NCBI GenBank assembly: GCA_914767715.1
Contig: OU612066.1
Span: 5,525,001 to 5,585,000, forward strand
DNA length: 60,000 nt
Direction of reading: 5' to 3'
DNA from: Membranipora membranacea
Lineage: Eukaryota > Bryozoa > Gymnolaemata > Cheilostomatida > Membraniporidae
The position numbers and the translations under genes are program-made. Each line of letters opens with the position of its first letter. The stretch's first letter is position 1. Shown in pieces: positions 1 through 10,431 of this stretch. Under the pieces are notes generated by a model. It worked only from the letters and a program-made list of their open reading frames with translations, did no database searches and had not been told where the DNA came from.

Positions 1-1592
1 TTGATGTGCTTTAGAAGGAGGGAAAGGGTATAAGGGGTGAGCTTCATAGCCAACACGCAGCATTTGCGCATATTACAAAAAAGAAAAGAAATTACAGGAC
101 AACCAATCAGTAACAAATTTTAGGAGGACTTAAATATTGAGATAAAAGAAACAGCTAGATCATACAAAAAGGTTTTCCAGGAAAGTGTTCCTCCCCACAC
201 CCTTTTCTCCAATGGATTCTCCCTTTTTCCTTCCCTGTTTCCAACGTTTAACATAATTTCTGTGGCGTGTAAAGGTAAACATCATACCGGTATGATATGG
301 TCTGTGTGACTAATTTAATTATGAAGGTCAGTAGTCATTTTAATAATCACCCATTTTAAGAATACATCATTTAAATTTTGTATAAAAACTATTACAGCAG
401 AAGATGGCGCTCAGCCGAAAGTCACGGAGGAAACATTGAACTTCCTGTCAACAAGATGCATCGCTGCCCAAAGATGAACTTTGTCTCGTAATACCCTAAT
501 GGAGGAAAAGGATTTGCCAATTTTAGTAACAAATCATAATTCTTGTGATAATACAGCAACTTTTAGTAGTCAAATGACAGCCACATCATCATACACTTGA
601 TTCAAATGAGGAAGTACCAAATACTGATCTCGATAAATACATACTAGTTTTCATTTATCATTCAAGGGCATCAAGACACAAGTTATTCTAAACCTACAAG
701 TTTTCAGTTGTTGTTGCCTATTGTGAACTGTGGTTGTCATGAAATTAAACCATGGATATATTGATCATTCCGAAAGCATATTCCTACTGTTCAGTTGATT
801 TTTCATAATTTGGCATTATTCACAAATTCTAAAAAAACCTGATTGCATAAACTATCCAGACAGTTCTTTTGCAAACCTTTAGTTTTAATGTCAATTCTAC
901 TGTTAGCCTTTTTTGTTTTGTTTTCTCTTTTTCATTTTAGAGTTATATCAGACAATCTATATGCCAATTTTTTCACTGATGCTAAAGCGTGTGCCATCAC
1001 AATCAGACCAGATTCAATAATTTACAGATAATAAAGTGTGGTTATAATATGATAGCTGTCACTTTTTAGCGTGCAGATATAGAGAAAACTGTCAGTGATC
1101 AGTGCTATGGCTACGTGACTACTTGAGTACTTGACAAACTAGGCTGCTTGACTACTTGACTTCCCCTGCTGTGAGTTGGCATTTGACAATGTGTCAATCA
1201 GGATAAGGGATCAGTTGACACTCACGGCATCAGTCAGCATAAAGCTGACAGGCATTCTATCCTGTGATTCTCTAAAGTGATTGACATCAATCATCTCTCC
1301 ATTATACATTACCGTTAAAAACCTGCACTCTATGTTTGGATTTAGGCAAGTATTTAAGGTTATGATACCAGCGTTGATCGATTTGGACATTTTATATACC
1401 GTTGGAAAGCTGCTGAGCTACTGATCGCTAATAGCTCATCAAAAACTTGATTGGATGACGTTGCGTCATTTTATCAGAGAAATGAGGCCGAAAAGGCTGT
1501 TTTTAGCAAAGTGGATGGCTGCGTTACATTGATTGCTACAAATTTCTAAACAGGTTACATTCATTTTTAGAGACATAGCTCATCCTTATTTT
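1..1592. other. No gene seen
   Basis: I see no open frame with convincing splice signals on either strand. The stretch is AT-rich and unremarkable. A short open frame at 843-1031 is hydrophobic but has no recognisable content and is probably chance. Confidence 0.6.
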
Positions 1593-2138
1593 AGGTTGAA
1601 AATAATATTTGATGGGCCCAAAATGGCTTTTTACGTCACATCATAATGCGTGTTGTTTTTTAACTTTGATGATATAATGCTAAATTTTAAGCAACGATTT
1701 GAGACAGTTCGAATAAAAAAGGGCCAATTTTTTTGCTTTTTTCCACTATATTGCTGTTTAAATGACACACACCACAAATTTCAGCAGTATATCAAATGTA
1801 TCAATATCAGCATAGACCATCAAAGGTAGATACGTTTTGCTCCATTTATCAATAACGTCAAACATGCTGTCAAAAAGGTCCAGCACTAAGGACAGACAAA
1901 TTTATTTTGAAAATTCTCACATACAAAGCCGCTTTGATTAAGCATGGTACAAACAGGAAATGCCAACAGAATATGGCACTATGTATTTGTCTTCCTCGAA
2001 TTATACCACACAGAATGCCCAAAACAGCCAATTTAAGGGGCTTTTCAAGGTGTTTTTTGGCATTCTGTGTGGTATAATTCGAGGAAGACTAAGCGTGACG
2101 TAAAAAGCCCATCAAGCATCAAATATTATTTTCAACCT
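1593..2138. repeat. Nested inverted repeat (fold-back, MITE-like)
   Basis: The outer arms are 1593-1638 and 2096-2138. They share a 22-bp identical block (1593-1614 with 2117-2138) and a 14-bp block (1625-1638 with 2096-2109), separated by small indels. Inside is a second inverted repeat with perfect 31-bp arms, 1989-2019 and 2059-2089, around a 39-bp loop. No open frame for a transposase lies between the arms. A non-autonomous fold-back element is the simplest reading. No clear target-site duplication was found. Confidence 0.75.
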
Positions 2139-2445
2139 GTACTGGACGGGTATGGATGGACGGACAAATTTGTTTGATGGGCGGGCAGAAGAATTTTGGG
2201 CGGAGGGTATATGCTGGACGGATAGACAATTTTCTTTTATGGACGGGCAGAAAACTCTGAACAAATGGTTTTTGTTTGACGGGCATGGACGGCAGACAGA
2301 CATATTTTTTTGATAGACGGCAGAAAACTCTGGATGAATGGTTCTATCTTTGACTGGCATGGACACACAGACGGACAAAATCTTTTGATGGACGGGCATC
2401 CACACTTTGGACGGATGATATCCGTTGGACAGGCATGGAAGGACA
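2139..2445. repeat. Degenerate GGACGG-rich minisatellite, block 1
   Basis: The core TGGACGG(A/G)CA or a close variant recurs about every 20-50 bases, often followed by an A/T-rich spacer such as AAATTTTTTGATGG. Copies are irregular in spacing and sequence, so this is an old or degenerate array. It begins directly at the right arm of the preceding inverted repeat. Open frames across it on both strands are a by-product of the repeat and not genes. Confidence 0.65.
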
Positions 2446-2478
2446 ATTCATTCATGTTCAATAAGAAGCCTCTACTGG

Positions 2479-2512
2479 CAGCAGGGAGGGTGGTATCCCA
2501 CCCTCCCTGCTG
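2479..2512. repeat. Perfect GC-rich hairpin
   Basis: Arms 2479-2493 and 2498-2512 are perfect 15-bp reverse complements (CAGCAGGGAGGGTGG) around a 4-nt loop, in otherwise AT-rich DNA. A further CTGGCAGG follows the right arm. Its function is unknown. Confidence 0.85.
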
Positions 2513-2962
2513 GCAGGCTCCTAATGAATTTACATTATTACAAAAAAGCTTGGCACCTAGCCGACATTGTAGAATATAGGATTATGCTAGCCCAACACCT
2601 AATAGCACTCATCAATATCTTGTGCAAAGAATTTCTGTTGCAAAGTCACTCAGCTATTATCTTTACGGTTGATTTGGAAATATGTGTCGTCAATTTAAAA
2701 ATCTAATATTGGACATTTTGTCAAAAATTTGCCCAGATGCTGCGTTCATGTTACTGTTAAATTTTTGAACAGTTTTCAACATATTGCGCAGGACTGTTGC
2801 AAGCAATACTGTTGTTACAATTTTCTTGTCTGTCTCTGCACTTCCGTATACAGTGATAGAATTTGTTAATGTTATGCCTTGTTTATCTTTTTGATTATGG
2901 TTTCAAAGGAGGGCCCCTGTCATAGACCAAAATGAAACTTACTTGTTCTTTTTAAATGTTAG

Positions 2963-3208
2963 TTGCAATTCTATAAAAAAATGTTGTGCTTGAAAGGCAT
3001 CAATATCTCAAGCACATTTATTGATATTCAACCACTAAGCAGACCAGGGGATATCGTGACTGTATCATCACAAGATTATTTAGAGCAAGTCCTCTCCGGG
3101 GAAACAAGCAATGATGCAGTACTTTCTATTGTTACCATCTTTCTGAGTTTGAGAGAATTGAATTCTGAATTGAGAGATTTAATGGTGTTACAAAAACGTA
3201 CAACATAA
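2963..3208 (+). CDS. Possible terminal exon of an unidentified gene
   Basis: An acceptor-like TTTAAATGTTAG ends at 2962 and is followed by 81 open codons ending in a TAA at 3206-3208. The translation has an ordinary amino-acid mix with a helical C-terminal part (residues SLRELNSELRDL). There is no in-frame ATG near the left edge, so if coding it would be a 3' exon. No upstream partner exon could be placed with confidence and no family is recognised. Chance is a real alternative. Confidence 0.25.
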   Translation: MQFYKKMLCLKGINISSTFIDIQPLSRPGDIVTVSSQDYLEQVLSGETSNDAVLSIVTIFLSLRELNSELRDLMVLQKRTT

Positions 3209-3369
3209 AAACAAATCTTACGCAGTAACCTAGCAAAGGAAAATTTCAAATATTTTTTTCTTGAAAGCCCCCCAAGATTAGTCATCATCCATATAATACT
3301 TCAATGATTCAGATTCCATATACATATATATGAAAACCTAAATAAAAACGCATAATAATTGACCAGAGT
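3209..3369. other. AT-rich spacer
   Basis: No feature is seen between the exon-like stretch and the second minisatellite block. Confidence 0.5.
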
Positions 3370-3595
3370 ATAATGTTACAATGTTACCCGTTGGACGGAC
3401 AATGGGTAGACAGCATTAAAAGATGGACAGTAACAGCTATAGAAGTTTGTCCAATGTCGCCCGATAGAAGGACATGGATGGACATGAACGGACAAAATAA
3501 AAAGATAGACAGGAACGAGCATGAAAAGTTGCCAATGTTGTCTGACGGATGGACATGGGTGGTCAGGATCTACGGATAGACAGGAATGAACATGA
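3370..3595. repeat. Degenerate GGACGG-rich minisatellite, block 2
   Basis: The same TGGACGGACA / TGGACATG / GATAGACAGGAA style repeats as at 2139-2445 recur here, about 0.9 kb away, in looser form. The two blocks are probably parts of one repeat family separated by unique sequence. Confidence 0.6.
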
Positions 3596-4859
3596 TTTTC
3601 ATGGCCCCTGCATACCTGGCAGCACATATTTTTACACAACTAGTTAGTTAATAGTTTTCATCAACATGTAAAATTTGTTGAAATTGTTAGTCTTGATTAA
3701 AATTGAACTTAGTTATTTCACTAATTTGAGTAGTAGTATACAGAAGAAAGATGAAAAATAGACTTTTTCTTATTTCAGTCGCACAATGTTGCAAGTGATG
3801 AAGTGAATTGTTTTGAACCCGCCTGCAGTCTACAGGCTTCTGGGCGCTTGTGTCAAAGGTCTGTTAACAGATAGCTATTATACACAATCATTGAAGTCAC
3901 CTGCTCGATAGTTGGTCTAGCGAGGAGCATTGCAATTATTTCAACTACTTCTCTGACTTCCTTGTCTTACAGCAAATTTTCACACAAGCAAATACTACAA
4001 TGGTTTGATGATGGGAGGCCACAAAACTCTCTTGCATAGGTAATTGAACACCCAAACCAGGAAGTTTGTCCACACGAACTCACTCACTGCTTAATCTAAA
4101 TTGTGCATGATAAGTGGAATGACTTAGAAAAAAGGATTTGTCTGCTCCCATAGCAAGAGGGAACAATTCTGAATAAATAAAGCAGAAATCGTTTACATGA
4201 ATCAGTAATCCTTCTTTATCATAATCAGTACTGTTCTGTTTTGATGAAATGAATACAGATTGTAGGGAAGACATAAGATGATTTGCTGTACAAAAAACCT
4301 TAAATATCAAATTTGAGCTCTGCAAAACTGCACACAGCTAGTTGTGTAGGATGCCCTGTGTAGCAAAGTTTCAAAATTGTAGATGTAACACAAATTCAGC
4401 TCAGAGAACCTTCCGGGTATCAGAAAATTCAGCAAATGACACAACCTATATCAGGTGCTATAAACCTGTTAGTGGAGCTATGATGTGTGGATGTATGGCC
4501 TGAAAGCTAGTTAGCCAGCACCATGTATTTGACATGTCCTTTTACTAAGTCAACTCTGCCAACTGATTATTTTTACATACGTTTTTATATTTGCTGAAAC
4601 TTAATTAACACCAGTACTTCAAATCGATAACAATGCATGACCAGACTATGTATGCCCAAATCAACATCCGGTTTTTTTGTCCCACACTGTCTTATATGAT
4701 AAACAAGTTGAGAAATTGTTTTTAACATGCTTTGTTGGGGTTTGTTTTGGAGAAGAAACCCCCCCCCCCCACATCAAGAGCCTGAATATATCTTTTGGGT
4801 ATGTATCAGACATTGAGCACTACCTTTTTTTATTCTAATTATACATTTTTATTTCGCAG
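3596..4859. other. No gene seen; C-run at about 4760
   Basis: There are no exons I can support. A run of ten C residues lies at about 4760-4769. A minus-strand open frame at 4080-4325 has no recognisable content. Confidence 0.5.
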
Positions 4860-4917
4860 ACAATATCAACCTTGCTGGATGTCTGCCATAACGTGGCAAA
4901 CAAGTTACAAAAAAATG
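4860..4917 (+). CDS. Isolated exon-like segment
   Basis: A good acceptor (TTTATTTCGCAG, ending 4859) and a good donor (GTAAGG, starting 4918) bracket 58 bases. In phase 0 they read as 19 residues, TISTLLDVCHNVANKLQKN, an amphipathic helix-like piece. The two splice signals and clean frame favour a real internal exon leaving in phase 1. No neighbour exon with matching phase was found within several kb, and no family is recognised. Confidence 0.35.
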
Positions 4918-5795
4918 GTAAGGGAAAAATGTTATTCTACAAATACAAATTCAAATCATTTCAAATGGGCATGCAATATGATTTTATTGTGCTGAAAAAT
5001 CAGTTGCGTTAAATAATTATAAGCACAATCAACTTGACACTATGCCCCCTTTCGCATCAAAAAGAGGTAACTCCATACAGACCTGAATATGACATGACTG
5101 CTGGGAAGACAGCTGACTATTGGAAAGACAGTTGACATAGTTTAAAGAAACCCAAGTTGGGACCAAGTTCCGCAGCCTGAAGTCCTCAGCATTGTGACAC
5201 GCCGTCATAATGGGCAACCACCCCACGCAACAAGTACTCATATGGAAAAATGCCCCCAAGATCTGGGCACCGGATAACCTGTTATAACGGACTCGGATCG
5301 TTTATAGATTAAGAGGGCTTCAAAACTGAGCATGGTATGAGTAAGGATTATCCTTACTGTGTGATACAGTGTAGGCTGGTTAATTCAGACTTGCATTCTA
5401 ATGTCACTTAATTCAGACTCTGCTAAATTAGGACAAATTTTTGTGGTCCTTAGATGTTTGGTGAACAGCACTGTGTTACCATGATGATCAGTAAGGATGC
5501 TGTATATGTACGACAATGGCACACCATAATTTATAAATAGCGACAGGTCAAAATAGTTTATTTTACACATTTTTATAAGTACTGCTGCGAGATACTAACA
5601 CTCACAGCTCACATCAGGATGAGCAAAGAGGCTCAATGTAAAAGGAGGGGCAAAAGCTGAGAGATCTCAAGCTCTCATAGCTCACAGTCAGGAGATTTCG
5701 AGAAGAGGAAGTGAGGCGTTGAGGTTTATGTCAGCTTTCATTGTTTAACTAATTGAATTATTATGATCTTGATGACACTCGATCCGATTCGATCC
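4918..5795. other. No gene seen
   Basis: Open frames on the minus strand (5029-5259, 5385-5570) lack splice support or recognisable content. Nothing else stands out. Confidence 0.5.
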
Positions 5796-5959
5796 GATAT
5801 GCTTATGAGGGCTCTCCAAAAATAACTCCTTCCTTGATTATCACCCGCTTTTATATGTCGCAGGGATTTACAATTTCGGGAGATTTGGCTGTGTATTTTT
5901 TGAAAAGCGGGTGATAATCAAGGAAGGAGTTATTTTTGAAGAGCCCTCATAAGCATATC
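5796..5959. repeat. 164-bp hairpin with 57-bp arms (MITE-like)
   Basis: The left arm 5796-5852 and the right arm near 5903-5959 are reverse complements with only one or two mismatches, around a loop of about 50 bases. The outer ends read GATATGCTTATGAGGG. There is no coding capacity. The near-perfect pairing suggests a recent insertion of a short inverted-repeat element or a gene-conversion-maintained hairpin. No convincing target-site duplication is visible; the preceding bases are a GATCCGATTC direct repeat. Confidence 0.85.
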
Positions 5960-6091
5960 ATTATTTTTGGAGCAATTGTAACATATAAATTAGATGATCA
6001 GGATATAGGCGATGAACCAGAGGATTTACATAAGGCTCAAAGAATTGCATATGGGCCTTACCAAAAACAAGACCGTAGGGACACTTTGTTT

Positions 6092-6462
6092 TCGACCTGG
6101 GTGTTTTAATTTTATGGCAGATGTTTTGGCCAGCTGGCTGCCAATAGGGTTGATCTCAAAACGGTATTGATGACGTTTTGTGTTCGGCCAGGGAGTTCTT
6201 ATTTTATCCCTGATGTTTTGGACATCAGGCTTCTCATAGTTTTAACTTTATGCAACCAATGTTGAAGAGGTTGGATCCCTGGGGTGTTTTGTGGTCATCA
6301 GCTGATATAAAAGCGCTGGGGATCAGAGGCACGTCAGCTTATTTGGAACCAAGACTTAAAAGCCAAGTTGCTCTGTGTATTTTGGAAAGGCTATATTTGC
6401 TGACTGCTATATTTCTGAATGCTGTATTTCTCACCGCTGTATTTTCGGACTACTGTGTTTTT
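6092..6462. repeat. Degenerate direct repeats
   Basis: Two diverged copies of about 45 bases (near 6092-6136 and 6180-6225) share the pattern TTCG(A/G)CC(T/A)GGG.GTT...ATGTTTTGG. At about 6396-6460 a unit like ACTGCTGTATTTTC is repeated about four times. The open frame across 6250-6495 reflects these repeats. Confidence 0.45.
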
Positions 6463-8162
6463 AAACATCACATCAGGTTAGTTGAGAAAACATAAAATGA
6501 AGAGTGTTGGACTAAAATAACAAGTAGTGATTTTTTCCACTCATCTCCTAAATAGAACTTGGATGATATGATTCACTATCACGCTTTCCGGAGTATATAA
6601 ATATATACTTCCTTTTTGGAGCCACTTGGCACTGGAACCTTTGATTGTAGGATATTTCACGTTTTGTATTTGCTATAACTGTTTAAATTAGGTTACTATC
6701 CATAAAATAAAGTCTGATTTTAATGTCGCAAAGGCATCTCAGCTATATGCCTCATCTGTAAATTGAATTAACACCAGTAACAAAGTTCGAGTCAAAAACA
6801 ATCAATGAACTGACCAAATTTGAGTAAATAAATGAATCACTTTTTGTATGACATTCCCTCTTCCTTAGCCTATTGTGACAAGCCACCCACCGAACAAAGC
6901 TTGTCAAGATAGGCAAACCCTTCTTCAACAGGAAGGAGTAGCCCAGATACAAACAAAATATGAGCAATAATAAGTAAATGAGGGGTGCCTATTCTGCTTG
7001 TGTGTTTGGCCACAGTGGGTCGAAAATCCTACACAGCAGCTACATTGCTGTGTTTCTTGTTACAATCTTTTTATAAACAGATTTGTGTGGCTGTTTTTTT
7101 ATATCTTCTTGAATAGGACAGCTGCATTCAATTATGTTTGCACTAGTAACGCTGTCACCAAGCAAGCAAGCCTTGTTAAGACAGGCTACAAGCAAGCATA
7201 GTAATTCTGCTGTAACTATATGTGGGTTGTTTTATAAAAGCTGACGAGCAACTTACAGGTTCAGCAGGTTACTCCCAGAGAGTGTGAAGTTGCTTCTTTG
7301 GTTTTGCCAGCAATAAACTCAACACATTTTCCATTGCCAGTGGGCAAGCCGCCTGCTGATAACAATTGGTTATAATTAAAAGATTACGCATCACGTTGGA
7401 TTTGTCTACACATTTATTAATGGGTGTTGGTGAAATTATTGTACTGATATGAGTTGTGTTCTCTTACTGAAACATAGCTAGAAACCCAGGCTTCATACTG
7501 TTAGGTAAGGGGGGGGGGAAGAATAATCATCAATAGAAAAGATCGACTGGATCCTCATAGCAACCCAGAGCGGCAGTCCAGTGATCAGATCCCTCACTAT
7601 GTTGTTCTATTCTGTGACTCAAGTCAGTTCATTTTAGTTTCAAGCTCATGTTGTTAGCAAAAGCAAGTTATGTTCTTCCAGCATTGATCATCACCAGAGA
7701 GAGGGCTCATGTAAAACATAGAGCTCTTTCCGGAGGCTACTAATGACTGAGGAGTAGTAAGATAAAAAAGGTAAGGTATTGATCAGTAGTTGTGGGTACT
7801 TAAAACTACTTAGAATCTCTGAACTGAAGGTGTTGGCGATTTGAATAGAAATTCTTTACATGAATGAGTTATTATAATTATTCAATTTATCAAAACAAGG
7901 AGTAACTGTTACTCCTTGATCAAAATAACCGGATGATCTTCATACATTTGAATACTAAGATGTCAAATTATGATATATAATGATAGAATAGTTGGAAGCG
8001 AACTGTAGGGGATTTAAAAGCCTTGCTGCAAGGGCAGAAGAAATTAGAACAAATATAACAGTTCGTCTTGTAGTTATAGCAGGGAGAATGGAAGGGGGTT
8101 ATAGCTAGGGGCTAGATTATGTCTGGTGTAGGTACTAACCACTGTAAGATGGAAAATTTCAG
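6463..8162. other. No gene seen; short palindrome and G-run
   Basis: No exon could be supported. The stretch holds a run of ten G at about 7509-7518, the palindrome at 7896-7918 listed separately, and a degenerate copy (about 7170-7190) of the GTTAAGACAGGCTA-type repeat seen again at 21.9 kb. Confidence 0.5.
7896..7918. repeat. 23-bp palindrome CAAGGAGTAAC...GTTACTCCTTG
   Basis: The two 11-bp arms are perfect reverse complements around a single central T. A closely related palindrome with the same CAAGGAGTAA arm occurs at 15685-15712, and looser ones at 18002-18024 and about 38612-38634. Confidence 0.8.
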
Positions 8163-8307
8163 GCTAGAGTGCTTCAAAATGGTTTCATTATGGAATATCA
8201 CGCTGATTGCACTGCTCAGAGCGACAAGTTGGTAGACCAAGAAAACAGGAGGTCTCCGCGGACGAACTCGCGACCCGGAGTACCACTCTGCGTGTCCAGC
8301 AGTGAAG
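8163..8307 (+). CDS. Exon-like segment, possible first coding exon
   Basis: An acceptor (GAAAATTTCAG ending 8162) and a donor (GTGTAA at 8308) enclose an open segment that is more GC-rich than its surroundings. It has an ATG at 8190 with A at -3 and reads as 39 polar residues rich in Ser, Arg and Pro. It leaves in phase 1. It could be a 5' exon of the gene that follows at 10432, but an in-frame TGA at 10420-10422 prevents a simple in-frame join to that exon, so its partner is unknown. Confidence 0.35.
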
Positions 8308-10431
8308 GTGTAATTTGGCCTTTGTTGTCATTTATTTTGAGCCAAAACTAGAGCGTTCGTATTATGAAATGCGTAATTTTACCTGATTTCACAAATTATA
8401 TTGTTGCACTTTATACGAACGGGGAGAGATAGTACGTTAATAGGCAATTATATATAAGTATATGTACTGCGGGGGTAGGAAAACATAGTTTTTCTTGCAA
8501 CGAGAAGCTTAAAAAGTCGTCTGGGTGAAGGAAGCTGAAAAAAGGGAGGAAAAAGGGAGATAGGGAGGAGGTGGAAAATACCCCTAAAAACTGGGAGGCT
8601 CCCTACCAAAAAGGGAGACTTGTCAGGTATGCAGAGCGCCTGTAAAATCCTGTGGTATCATAATCAGCTTTAGCTGAGATACAAATACAGGGGACAATTA
8701 TGACACTGTCAGGTAGATATATTACTATATTGAGGAAGAAAGTTTATGTGAGATCATATTATTATAGTAACTAAACTACTTATAGTTATGTTTTAAAAGA
8801 AATTATTTTATCTTTGTTTTCTGGACCAAAGTCCCTGGACTCATATAATTCACCAGAATAAATATGTAATATATAAATATAGATAAATATACCTCATTTC
8901 AAATTAGGATGAATTGAGATAGGGTCAAACTTTTACTTTTAAATACCACAAAAAAAGTAATGATTGGAATAAATCTAGATTTATTGTGATGTCTTCAATT
9001 TTGTATTCAGCATTTCCATAGAAGCCATTTTTTTTGCTATCTGTATGTATTTATAGATAGCCAAATAAGCTAAAGTTTCGCTGCCATAAGGGTTTGACAG
9101 GTTAACAGGGTAAATAATGCCGGTTTTGTTTCTATGGTTTGTCAGAAAAGTCATAACTATGTGTGCAAGCTCATTTCACTCCCTGCTCTTCCTAAAAAAG
9201 CTGGTGGAAATAAATCACTTCACAAGTACCAGTACCATTGGAAGGTCAGCCAAATCAAGGAATTAATTTAGAGTGGATGAATGTAATCAATTTTGTGTCA
9301 CTTGAAGTTCTAAGCTTTTTCCAGGGACTGCTGAGCAATTATATGTTATTATAAATAACCTTAATTATTTGCATATCCTTTCTCACACCCAGCCCATCCC
9401 ACTGACAATTTACCTGGCAATATTCTCTGTACAGTTTTTAAGCCTTAGGAAAATTAGAATTGTGCAATTGCACCACTCCACTTTGGCTGAGATGAGACCA
9501 AACGAGGTTGTTTTCTCACTATAACTGACGAAAGCTACCTAATATACCAGAAACAGAATTTATCAGCCTGATTTTACTGTTAAGTATCCTTCACATGGAA
9601 TCGAGCGGTCAACATAGCCGACCCTCAAACTTTCCTCCAAAAGATAGTATGGCAAAATAAATAGCAAAATTGTATTAGTGACGAATCTAGGAATAGAATG
9701 ATATCATTTTCAAGTAAATCAGCCAAAGTTGGTATCATAACCTTATACTTCCAGTGTTCATTCGTTTATGGAGTCCTAAAACTCTGCCCGGCACTGCAGG
9801 TTGCTGGTAGAGTCATTCTATTATTAATCAGGCTGTGGTTTATAAAGGCTTGCCACTACCAACAGCCCAGGCGCTATCATAGCAAAAGGAACTAAGCTCT
9901 CATCAGTCATACAGGAAGGACCAGTGGATAAATCTGGGTGTGTTATGATGTTATTCCTCTCTGCAGGAAATAGTGATAAAACATTCATCCGTGACAGCTT
10001 GTAATGAATGGTTACACTTGTACTTTACTAACCAAAGTACTTAGAAGAGGTTTTCTTTTTGGTGAACAATACGTTCTCATACTCAGTCAGTCAGCAGTGG
10101 GGATTAGCCTCTTCATAGATTGTTCACATTTCAGGTAAAGCCTATTGCTAGCTGAGCTGTTAGAAGTTTATTAGATTATACTCCTAACAGCTGAGTGGTT
10201 AAACAATATCCCATAAGCATAAGCATATTTTTGATATGGGCATAGATTTACTCATTGTGTGTTGATTACTTGTGAGGCAAATTGCAGGATGGTGACAGTA
10301 AACATTTATAATGTAACCGCAGCTGATGTATTCTGTTACTAGATGGGTGATTAGCAGTGACCGTCTCCAGTCGTAGAAGATAGAAGGAGAGTGGGCAAGT
10401 GCATATCATATTATACATTTGATTGGTGACT
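8308..10431. other. Upstream region of the 10.4-kb gene; no gene seen
   Basis: No exons were recognised. The DNA is AT-rich with scattered purine runs (about 8520-8620). The 5' UTR and promoter of the next gene are expected in its right part but no core element is obvious. Confidence 0.45.

Noticed and set aside
2112-2706. Several overlapping open frames on both strands
   Set aside because: They are produced by the GGACGG minisatellite and the GC hairpin; no splice signals or recognisable content.
10423-10431. Earlier start for the 10.4-kb gene at 10423
   Set aside because: The codon there is TTG, not ATG, and a TGA precedes it at 10420. The ATG at 10432 is used instead.
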